NCBI GenBank assembly: GCA_946482515.1 | Contig: CAMLRS010000035.1 | Span: 1-9,467 of the forward strand | Source: an uncultured Flavobacteriales bacterium | GTDB lineage: Bacteria; Bacteroidota; Bacteroidia; Flavobacteriales; Crocinitomicaceae | Direction: 5' to 3' | DNA: 9,467 nt | In this document: in pieces, positions 1 through 5,290 of the stretch | How positions within the stretch are numbered: the first letter of the stretch is position 1 | Layout of the letters: the number at the start of each line of letters is the position of its first letter | Notes under the pieces: generated by a model | Databases searched by the model: none | Told to the model about the DNA's origin: nothing | Seen by the model: the letters and a program-made list of their open reading frames with translations, nothing else | Made by a program: the position numbers and the translations under genes

Positions 1-1191
1 CTCGAGCTCGATGGCGCCGTCCAGCTGTTTGCCGCCGGCGTAGATCAGCTCATCTGCCACTTTGCGCACGGGGACGGATTCTCCGGTAATAAAACTGTAA
101 TCGATATGGGTGGAACTGCTCCGGAGTATCGAATCGGCCGGAACGATTTCATTGCTGCGAACGATCATGTGATCGCCTTTGCGCAGTTCGGTCACGGGTC
201 TGCTTTCGGTTTCGCCGGTTGCTTTCCTGACAGTGACTCCGACGGGAAAATAGGAGCGGTAGTCGCGCTCGAATGAGAGTGTTGCGTAGGTCTTGTCCTG
301 GAAATAACGGCCGATCAGCATGAAAAAAACAATACCGGTCATCGAATCGATATAACCAGCTCCTGTATGACTGACGATCTCGTAAATGCTCCGGAGAAAG
401 GTTACGAGAATCGCCAGCGCAATCGGCGCGTCGATGTTCAGGTGGCGGTGACGTATGCTTTTCCAGGCGGAGGAAAAAAAGCCCGAAGCGGAATAAAAGA
501 ATACCGGCAGTGCAAGGGCCAGGTTGAGGTATCCGAACAGGTAGCCCAGATTGTCCTGCGTGGAGACTTTCCCCGAAGAAAAGTATTCGGGAAAGCTCAG
601 CATCATGCTGTTTCCAAAACAGAAACCAGCGATACCTATGCGCAGAACGGCCTGGTAGGACGTCTTTTTTTTCTCCGGTTGTTCCAGGCTGTCGAGATTG
701 ATCAGCGGCTCGTAACCAATGGCAGTCAGAAGCGCAGCGACTTCGGGGAGCGTTATCAGATGTTTGTCGAAGATCACTGTAACTTCCCGGCGCAGGAAAT
801 TCACCGATGCGTGCAGGACGCCTTTGTGCAGCGTATGAAGATGTTCGATCAGCCAGATGCACGAGCTGCAATGCACGGCGGGCAGGTAGAACACCACATG
901 CACTTCTTTTCCTTCGTCGAAACGGACGATCCTGCGGTAGATGCTTTCGTGACCGAGATAGGCGAACTTTTCAGTATCGGTTTCCCCAATCGGAGAACTG
1001 CCCGGCGCATTGCCCATATCGTAATAGGCGCACAGATCGCTGCCTTTAAGCAGATCATAAACAGCTTTACATCCGTTGCAGCAAAATTCACGGTCGTCGT
1101 AACGGACCAGTTCCCGTGCACAGTCTTCGCCGCAGTGGTAGCATTTCGGAGCGGTAGTGGTTTCCGCCGTTGACCATGAAGAGGTTCTCAT
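1..1191 (-). CDS. Heavy-metal (probably copper) P1B-type ATPase, FixI/CcoI-like, N-terminal part; 3' end beyond the window
   Basis: This membrane pump most likely exports Cu(I) or feeds copper to cbb3-type cytochrome oxidase assembly. The visible 397 residues begin with a Cys-rich module (C17, C20, C24, C37, C38, C41) like the cation-ATPase metal-binding domain PF12156. An HMA domain follows, with CSSC at 108-111. Hydrophobic helices start near 181 and 217, and further ones lie around the NIDAPIALAI segment and SMTGIVFFML. The actuator domain carries TGES at 369-372. The CPx motif, DKTGT and nucleotide-binding domain lie off the left edge, so ion selectivity cannot be read. The ATG at 1191 follows an in-frame TAA twelve bases upstream, which fixes the start, and no clear Shine-Dalgarno is present. 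It diverges from the kinase/receiver-Crp operon. The double N-terminal metal module and this regulatory neighbourhood favour FixI/CcoI over a simple copper-resistance CopA. Confidence 0.93.
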   Translation of the reverse strand, partial: MRTSSWSTAETTTAPKCYHCGEDCARELVRYDDREFCCNGCKAVYDLLKGSDLCAYYDMGNAPGSSPIGETDTEKFAYLGHESIYRRIVRFDEGKEVHVVFYLPAVHCSSCIWLIEHLHTLHKGVLHASVNFLRREVTVIFDKHLITLPEVAALLTAIGYEPLINLDSLEQPEKKKTSYQAVLRIGIAGFCFGNSMMLSFPEYFSSGKVSTQDNLGYLFGYLNLALALPVFFYSASGFFSSAWKSIRHRHLNIDAPIALAILVTFLRSIYEIVSHTGAGYIDSMTGIVFFMLIGRYFQDKTYATLSFERDYRSYFPVGVTVRKATGETESRPVTELRKGDHMIVRSNEIVPADSILRSSSTHIDYSFITGESVPVRKVADELIYAGGKQLDGAIELE

Positions 1192-1270
1192 AAAGAAATG
1201 ATTCAGCAATTACCCGGCAAAGAAAAGGAGTGGCAAGACGGTGCGAAACGAGATACGTCACCAACCGAAC

Positions 1271-1282
1271 TGACAAATGTCA
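1271..1282. promoter_or_regulatory. Palindromic Crp/Fnr-type operator candidate (TGAC-N4-GTCA) between divergent genes
   Basis: TGACAAATGTCA has perfect 5-bp arms (TGACA/TGTCA) and fits the TGA-N6-TCA core recognised by Crp/Fnr-family proteins. It lies 64 bp upstream of the kinase start and 85 bp upstream of the ATPase start (centre to start codon). By eye, only one other TGAC-N4-GTCA exists in the window, also intergenic (5064-5075). Binding by the receiver-Crp protein encoded next door is an inference. Confidence 0.55.
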
Positions 1283-1310
1283 TATCACATACGCGCGAGC
1301 TGAAAGTAAA

Positions 1311-1338
1311 TTTGACATCGCCAAAAATCGTACATTCG
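1311..1338 (+). promoter_or_regulatory. Weak candidate promoter for the histidine kinase operon
   Basis: TTTG at 1311-1314 and TACATTCG at 1331-1338 resemble the Bacteroidota -33 TTG and -7 TAnnTTTG elements, with one mismatch in the -7 box and a spacer about one base short. If real, transcription would begin near 1344. That is downstream of the ATG at 1341 and would favour the ATG at 1365 as translation start. The match is weak. Confidence 0.25.
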
Positions 1339-1340
1339 TT

Positions 1341-2555
1341 ATGAACAATATCGGGAAACGCAAAATGGAAAGTCAGGAAGGACTGGATGCTCTTTTTAAG
1401 CACGCAACGGAAGGAATCATAGTGACCGACGACCGCGGTGTAATCGTCCGCGCTAATCCCAGTACGGAGAACCTTTTCGGCTACGCTCCGGGCGAGCTCA
1501 TCGGGCAGCGCATCGAACTGATGATACCACAACGGTATGCTGAGAAGCACGTGCATCACCGCCAAACATACAATGAGCAGCCGCACGCCCGGAAGATGGG
1601 ACTTGGACTGGATCTGAACGCCCGCCGAAAAGATAATTCCGAATTCCCGGTCGAGATCAGCCTGAGTCCGTACAAGAACGGAGAGGACAACTTCGTGATC
1701 GCTTTCATCGTGGATATCACGCTGCGCAAGCAGGCCGAAGAGCGTATGAAAAACTACTCGGAAGAACTTGAAAAGCAGGTTAAGGGACGCACACTTGTCC
1801 TGGAAGAAGCCATTTTCGAGCTGGAAAAGACCAAAAAGGAACTGCGCATAGCCCTGGAGAAAGAACGCGAGGTAAACGAAATGAAATCGCGTTTCGTTTC
1901 AATGGCATCTCATGAATTCCGCACGCCGCTTACGACCATGATGTCCTCGTTGTCGCTGGTAACCAAGTATGCGGAACGCAACGATCCCGACAATCACTCG
2001 CGCCATGTGCAGAAGATCAAGAAGTCCATTAACAACCTGACCGACATTCTGAACGATTTCCTCTCAGTGAGTAAGCTGGAGGAAGGCAAGGTGGAAGTTT
2101 CCCCGGAAACGCTGAATGTTGCAGAATTCATTGGCGACGTGATGCACGAAATGCAGGGCATGTCGAGTGACCATCGTCTGTTGTACGAGCATTCGGGGAA
2201 TGAGCTGGCGACCTTTGATCCGAAACTTATGAAGAATATACTGCTGAACCTGATCTCGAATGCGATCAAGTTTTCGGCCGCCGACGGAGAAATCACGCTG
2301 CGTTCCGAAGCCAGCGGGGCAGGTCTGTCCATCTCGGTCAGCGACAAGGGGATAGGCATACCGGCCGAGGACCGTGAACATCTGTTCGAGCGGTTCTTTC
2401 GCGGGCATAATGCAACAAATATACAAGGTACAGGCCTGGGGCTCAATATCGTAGCGCGTTATCTCGACCTGATGGAAGGGACGATCGGCATTGACAGCGA
2501 ACAGAACAAAGGCACTACCGTTACGATATACATTCCACTGAAAAGTCGACATTGA
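1341..2555 (+). CDS. Cytoplasmic PAS-domain sensor histidine kinase (FixL-like architecture)
   Basis: Sensor kinase that should autophosphorylate and pass phosphate to the receiver protein encoded one base downstream. From the ATG at 1341 (404 aa) the order is: PAS/PAC domain about 16-130, charged coiled-coil linker about 130-180, HisKA with the H-box SHEFRTPL and phospho-acceptor His191, and HATPase_c with N-box NLISNAIKF (around 302-311), DKGIGIP at 335-341 and GTGLGLN at 363-369. No membrane helix or signal peptide is seen, so the signal is intracellular. His70 in the PAS domain aligns with the haem-ligand His of FixL, although the FixL distal arginine is not conserved. The open frame extends back to 1230, but that stretch has low-quality composition and covers the divergent promoter region. 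ATG 1365 is a credible alternative start. The exact signal (oxygen, redox, other) cannot be read. Confidence 0.93.
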   Translation: MNNIGKRKMESQEGLDALFKHATEGIIVTDDRGVIVRANPSTENLFGYAPGELIGQRIELMIPQRYAEKHVHHRQTYNEQPHARKMGLGLDLNARRKDNSEFPVEISLSPYKNGEDNFVIAFIVDITLRKQAEERMKNYSEELEKQVKGRTLVLEEAIFELEKTKKELRIALEKEREVNEMKSRFVSMASHEFRTPLTTMMSSLSLVTKYAERNDPDNHSRHVQKIKKSINNLTDILNDFLSVSKLEEGKVEVSPETLNVAEFIGDVMHEMQGMSSDHRLLYEHSGNELATFDPKLMKNILLNLISNAIKFSAADGEITLRSEASGAGLSISVSDKGIGIPAEDREHLFERFFRGHNATNIQGTGLGLNIVARYLDLMEGTIGIDSEQNKGTTVTIYIPLKSRH

Positions 2556-2556
2556 T

Positions 2557-3612
2557 ATGAAAAAGATCCTCCTCATTGAAGACAACGACGATGTTCGTGA
2601 GAACATAGCGGAAATCCTGGAACTGGCACAATACGACGTCGTGACCGCCACCAATGGCAAAGAAGGTTTCGAGCGTGCCATAGCTGAGCTGCCCGAGCTG
2701 ATTATCTGTGATATCATGATGCCGGTACTCGACGGACACGGTGTCTTGCATTTGCTTTCCAAGAATGAAGCAACGGCCGGTATCCCGTTTATTTTTCTCA
2801 CAGCCAAAGCGGAGCGAAGCGATGTGCGTAAGGGCATGGAAATGGGAGCCGACGATTACCTGACCAAGCCGTTCGACGACGTAGAGCTGCTGAACGCGAT
2901 CGAAACCCGCTTCAAGAAGTCGGAAATCCTGAAACGGGAGTATTCCCGCGACCTGGATGGACTGAATACGTTTATGAACGAAGCGCGGGAGATGAAATCG
3001 CTGCAGGACCTTTCCACTGATCGCGACATTCGTCGTTACCGTAAAAAAGATGAGATTTTCCGCGAAGGCGCATATCCAAGAGGAATTTACTTCGTCAACA
3101 GCGGAAAAGTAAAGACCTTCCAGACCAATGACCATGGCAAGGAGCTTATTACGGCACTGCATTCCGAGGGCGATTTCTTCGGTTTCCTGTCGCTGCTGAA
3201 AGACGAACCTTACACCCATTCGGCATCGGCACTCGAAGATGCGGAGGTCTGTATGATCCCTAAAGAGGAATTCTTCTCGCTGCTTTACCGGAATACGGAA
3301 GTGGCCAGGAAATTCATTGCCATCCTGGCAGGAAACCTTTACGAAAACGAGCAGCAGCTGGTGAAACTGGCTTACAATTCGGTGCGGAAGCGGGTGGCGG
3401 AATCACTGGTGCGCCTGTCAGACAAATACCACTCGGGCAGCGAGCCGTTCAACATGAGCGTCGCGCGCGAGGATCTGGCGCAGCTGGTAGGCACAGCAAC
3501 CGAGTCGGTGATCAGGATTCTGAGCGATTTCCGCAGCGATGGCTTTATTGATATTTCAGGGAGTACGATTACCATCCTGAATTATGAAAAGCTGGCGGGG
3601 ATGAAGAATTGA
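2557..3612 (+). CDS. Response regulator: receiver domain fused to a Crp/Fnr-family DNA-binding protein
   Basis: A 351-aa transcription factor combining phospho-signal input with Crp/Fnr output. The receiver domain (1-120) has the acidic pocket E8/D9, phospho-acceptor D52 in the CDIMMP loop, T82 and K104 with the KPF motif. A linker leads to a cyclic-nucleotide-binding-like beta-barrel (about 149-265), a dimerisation helix (about 255-285) and a winged helix-turn-helix (about 298-345). Recognition helix residues E316 and R320 occupy the positions that read TGA/TCA half-sites in Crp and Fnr. The cAMP phosphate cassette is degenerate (GFLSLL then THSA, lacking the Crp Glu and Arg-Ser), so cAMP binding is unlikely, and there is no N-terminal Fe-S cysteine cluster. 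The start lies one base after the kinase stop, so the pair should be co-transcribed and translationally coupled. The gene probably autoregulates through the upstream palindrome (inference). Confidence 0.94.
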   Translation: MKKILLIEDNDDVRENIAEILELAQYDVVTATNGKEGFERAIAELPELIICDIMMPVLDGHGVLHLLSKNEATAGIPFIFLTAKAERSDVRKGMEMGADDYLTKPFDDVELLNAIETRFKKSEILKREYSRDLDGLNTFMNEAREMKSLQDLSTDRDIRRYRKKDEIFREGAYPRGIYFVNSGKVKTFQTNDHGKELITALHSEGDFFGFLSLLKDEPYTHSASALEDAEVCMIPKEEFFSLLYRNTEVARKFIAILAGNLYENEQQLVKLAYNSVRKRVAESLVRLSDKYHSGSEPFNMSVAREDLAQLVGTATESVIRILSDFRSDGFIDISGSTITILNYEKLAGMKN

Positions 3613-3660
3613 TCTTAAGAAATCTCTTCACGACACTTTAGAGCAACGATAGTATGAAAT

Positions 3661-3694
3661 AAAAAGCCGCTCAGGGAAACCGAACGACTTTTTT
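3661..3694. terminator. Bidirectional intrinsic terminator between convergent genes
   Basis: The hairpin has arms 3661-3675 and 3680-3693, a GAAA tetraloop (3676-3679), two C/A mismatches and one bulged A. It is flanked by A5 on the left and T6 on the right, so both strands present a U-tract. It lies 49 bases after the receiver-Crp stop and 10 bases after the GerW-family stop, as expected for a shared terminator. Confidence 0.6.
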
Positions 3695-3703
3695 GATGGA
3701 TAC

Positions 3704-4075
3704 TTATTTCTCCTTTTGTTTTTCCTTTTCGAGGTACTTTTCCAGCAGATCCGGTAGTTTTTCGAACATCGCGCTCAGTCCTTTGGAATTGTGTGCGGGT
3801 ATGAATTGTATCTCATCGTTTTTCGTCACGAGGAAACCGACAGGGCTCATGCTCATACCGGCACCTCCGGCAGCTCCCGAACCTTCTCCTTCTCCCTTGG
3901 CGGATGCGCTTCCCTTTCCTTCTCCACCACCGCCTCCGATACCGAAGCCGAGGGAGATAACCGGTATGCAGGTAAACTCTCCGAGTGTGAATTGCTGACC
4001 GATAATGGTTTCCGTTTTCGCTTCTGTTTTCAGGAACTCGGTCATTTTTCCGAGCATTTCATCCAGCTTAGCCAT
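3704..4075 (-). CDS. GerW/YtfJ-family protein
   Basis: A 123-aa soluble protein of the sporulation YtfJ (GerW, PF09579) family. In Bacillus the family member is needed for L-alanine-triggered germination, while homologues in non-spore-formers have no settled role. An N-terminal amphipathic segment (1-20) precedes the core TIIGQQFTLGEFTCIPVISL (23-42). A Gly/Ser/Glu-rich stretch follows (43-74), then SPVGFLVTKNDEIQFIP (77-93), the family's usual second conserved strand pair. The C-terminus is a Lys/Glu-rich tail. No signal peptide or membrane helix is present. It is the last gene of a minus-strand operon, 32 bases after the DUF2953-like gene. The length is slightly short for the family but complete. 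Family assignment is firm and function is unknown. Confidence 0.9.
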   Translation of the reverse strand: MAKLDEMLGKMTEFLKTEAKTETIIGQQFTLGEFTCIPVISLGFGIGGGGGEGKGSASAKGEGEGSGAAGGAGMSMSPVGFLVTKNDEIQFIPAHNSKGLSAMFEKLPDLLEKYLEKEKQKEK

Positions 4076-4107
4076 AATATGTTGTTTTTAGTTGTTACTC
4101 ATTTGTT

Positions 4108-4620
4108 TTATGCCCGCACGTAAGCCCACAATATGCGCAGCAGGTTATTCCGAACCCGGAGGATCAGCTTGCGTTCTCCTGTAAAGCTGATGCGGATGTC
4201 GTGTTTCGTACGGCCGCGCAGCCATTCCGACAGGGGATACAGCAGGCCGTTCAAGGGATGGTTCCCGGTATCGAAATGGAGTACCAGTTCTTTTACCCGG
4301 AAGGAGCGGAGTACCGCCATCAATTTCTTTACCGGAAGCCGGTTTAGCCGGAATGGATCGACTGCCTGCTTTGGTGCAGGTTGAGGTTTCTGCAGTCCCG
4401 TCTTTTCGCCGTTAGAGTCCGCTCTCAGCTTTCTTTTTATTCCAAGAAAGCTTACTTCCGGCTGCAGTGTTTCTCCATTCAGTATCAGCGAAATGATCAA
4501 CAGGCGATGAAAGCGTATCCGGAAGTGCTGCTTCACGGTATCGATTTCCAGCCAGATGGGCGCTGTGAGCAAATACACCAACAGCAGCAGGAAGAGGCCC
4601 AAAAGTATCCAGTCGATCAT
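4108..4620 (-). CDS. DUF2953-like membrane-anchored protein (YtfI-like)
   Basis: A 170-aa protein with one N-terminal membrane helix (about 4-21, WILLGLFLLLLVYLLTAP) followed by beta-rich sequence (about 22-68), a Pro/Lys/Gln-rich linker (about 69-95) and a C-terminal domain. That domain contains FDTGNHPLNGLLYPLSEWL, which resembles the G-x-D-x-A-L-x-Y-G signature region of DUF2953 proteins. In Bacillus, the DUF2953 protein YtfI is encoded beside YtfJ/GerW, and here the same pair occurs in the same order. That context is the main support for the assignment, since sequence similarity is faint. The start ATG at 4620 lies 11 bases after the upstream gene's stop and 32 bases separate it from the GerW gene, so an operon is likely. 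It may be a membrane partner of the GerW-like protein (inference). Confidence 0.75.
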   Translation of the reverse strand: MIDWILLGLFLLLLVYLLTAPIWLEIDTVKQHFRIRFHRLLIISLILNGETLQPEVSFLGIKRKLRADSNGEKTGLQKPQPAPKQAVDPFRLNRLPVKKLMAVLRSFRVKELVLHFDTGNHPLNGLLYPLSEWLRGRTKHDIRISFTGERKLILRVRNNLLRILWAYVRA

Positions 4621-4631
4621 CGTTCAGCGGT

Positions 4632-5015
4632 TCAGGCCCATCGATTGTCGGGCGAAACAGCTTCCTGCCCTCTGGAGCCGAAGAATGCAATTGGCGCGGT
4701 AAGATCGGCCGGTTCCCATGCAGCCCCGGAACGGCAAAAGACTTCTACTTCCAGCCCGAAGACGTTGCGGAAGTAATCCTGCACTTCGCCCACGGTCATT
4801 TGGTCAGAGATCGTCATGTCACCGTTGTTGGGATGTGTTCTGCAGTCGCGTATTTCCGCATTGCTGTTGCGGATGTAATTCGGAGATGCAGCACCGTTGC
4901 TTGTATGCGGACGGGCATGAAACTCAAGCTTCAGGTACGGAAATGCACGGCTGAATTCTTCGCGGATCGCGAACACTTTCCGGTCGTTGTGGATTGTTAG
5001 CACCAATGGTTTCAT
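4632..5015 (-). CDS. Conserved-looking hypothetical protein, first gene of the GerW operon
   Basis: I do not recognise this 127-aa protein with confidence. It starts MKPLVLTIHNDRKVFAIREE, an alternation typical of an alpha/beta fold. It continues with a polar central part and a more structured segment around MTISDQMTVGEVQDYFRNVF and GLEVEVFCRSGAAWE, which looks like a helix packed on a strand pair. It has no signal peptide, membrane helix or catalytic signature that I can name. The ATG at 5015 is preferred to the in-frame TTG at 5036, which would only add seven weak residues. The gene is followed after 11 bases by the DUF2953-like gene and probably leads a three-gene transcript. Its promoter region has two Crp/Fnr-type palindromes. 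Its product is probably cytoplasmic. Confidence 0.82.
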   Translation of the reverse strand: MKPLVLTIHNDRKVFAIREEFSRAFPYLKLEFHARPHTSNGAASPNYIRNSNAEIRDCRTHPNNGDMTISDQMTVGEVQDYFRNVFGLEVEVFCRSGAAWEPADLTAPIAFFGSRGQEAVSPDNRWA

Positions 5016-5033
5016 AATTGTTGTATTTGAAGC

Positions 5034-5040
5034 CAAAGTA
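5034..5040 (-). promoter_or_regulatory. Degenerate -7 element for the GerW operon
   Basis: Read on the minus strand, TACTTTG is one base short of the Bacteroidota -7 consensus TAnnTTTG. It would place the transcription start near 5028, about 13 bases before the ATG at 5015. The centre of the palindrome at 5063-5076 would then sit at about -41.5, the standard class II position for Crp/Fnr activators. A poor -7 box fits an activator-dependent promoter, but the element is weak. Confidence 0.35.
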
Positions 5041-5062
5041 GATGGAAGAAACGACCGCCGTT

Positions 5063-5076
5063 ATGACGGGTGTCAT
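5063..5076. promoter_or_regulatory. Palindromic Crp/Fnr-type operator candidate, proximal site of GerW operon
   Basis: ATGAC-GGGT-GTCAT is a perfect 5+5 palindrome with a 4-base spacer. It has the same TGAC-N4-GTCA core as the site at 1271-1282. Its centre is 54.5 bases upstream of the operon's first codon. The TGA-N6-TCA core matches the Crp/Fnr family, and the E316/R320 pair of the receiver-Crp protein encoded nearby would be expected to read such half-sites. Confidence 0.55.
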
Positions 5077-5084
5077 GGGTGAAT

Positions 5085-5098
5085 TTGATGTTTGTCAA
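5085..5098. promoter_or_regulatory. Second Crp/Fnr-type operator candidate, Fnr/Dnr-like
   Basis: TTGAT-GTTT-GTCAA contains TTGA-N6-TCAA, the form typical of Fnr/Dnr boxes (TTGAT-N4-ATCAA or GTCAA). Its centre is 22 bp from the centre of the palindrome at 5063-5076, about two helical turns, so two dimers would lie on the same DNA face. It could be a class I or auxiliary site for the minus-strand operon. It is more than 110 bp from the predicted start of the plus-strand gene. Confidence 0.5.
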
Positions 5099-5193
5099 TT
5101 CCATGGTGGTCGACAAGCCATGTCACGCATTGGAAGTGTCGAATCGCTTTTGTGCCCGTTGAACTACTTTTCAAGAGCTAATCACGAATTCCT

Positions 5194-5201
5194 TATCTTT
5201 G
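5194..5201 (+). promoter_or_regulatory. -7 promoter element of the giant secreted repeat protein gene
   Basis: TATCTTTG is an exact match to TAnnTTTG, 20 bases before the ATG at 5222, giving a predicted 5' leader of roughly 15 bases. The -33 region has only a weak TTTTC (5168-5172) and no clear TTG. The element lies inside the in-frame upstream extension of the coding region, supporting 5222 as the start. Confidence 0.6.
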
Positions 5202-5221
5202 CTGCACTTAACTGGCCTAAA

Positions 5222-5290
5222 ATGAAATACCTCTGCCATTTTCTTTTACTTACAGCATTTCTTTGTACCGCAAATCAGCTGAGAGCGCAG
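5222..5290 (+). other. Signal peptide coding segment
   Basis: Twenty-three residues with a short charged start (MK), hydrophobic core and small polar C-region ending ANQLRAQ, which fits cleavage before DFQWAK by signal peptidase I. Sec export to the periplasm is the required first step for T9SS cargo. Confidence 0.85.

Noticed and set aside
367..1173. Long plus-strand open frame opposite the ATPase gene
   Set aside because: The minus strand encodes an unmistakable P-type ATPase with ordered motifs over the same bases. The plus-strand translation shows no family pattern.
1312..1325. Second possible Fnr-like box (TTGA-N6-CAAA) near the kinase start
   Set aside because: The right half lacks the TCAA core, so only one half-site matches and this is expected by chance.
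1230..1340. N-terminal extension of the histidine kinase
   Set aside because: The extension has no domain character, covers the divergent promoter and the palindrome, and the PAS domain begins normally from ATG 1341 or 1365.
2064..3219. Two long minus-strand open frames under the kinase and receiver-Crp genes
   Set aside because: They are antisense shadows of strongly conserved plus-strand genes and contain no recognisable domain.
5102..5122. Inverted repeat CATGG/CCATG in the intergenic region
   Set aside because: A 5-bp stem with an 11-base loop is too weak to call a regulatory structure.
5042..5221. Sixty-residue upstream extension of the giant secreted protein
   Set aside because: It would bury the signal peptide, contains the operator palindromes and the TATCTTTG box, and has no domain character.
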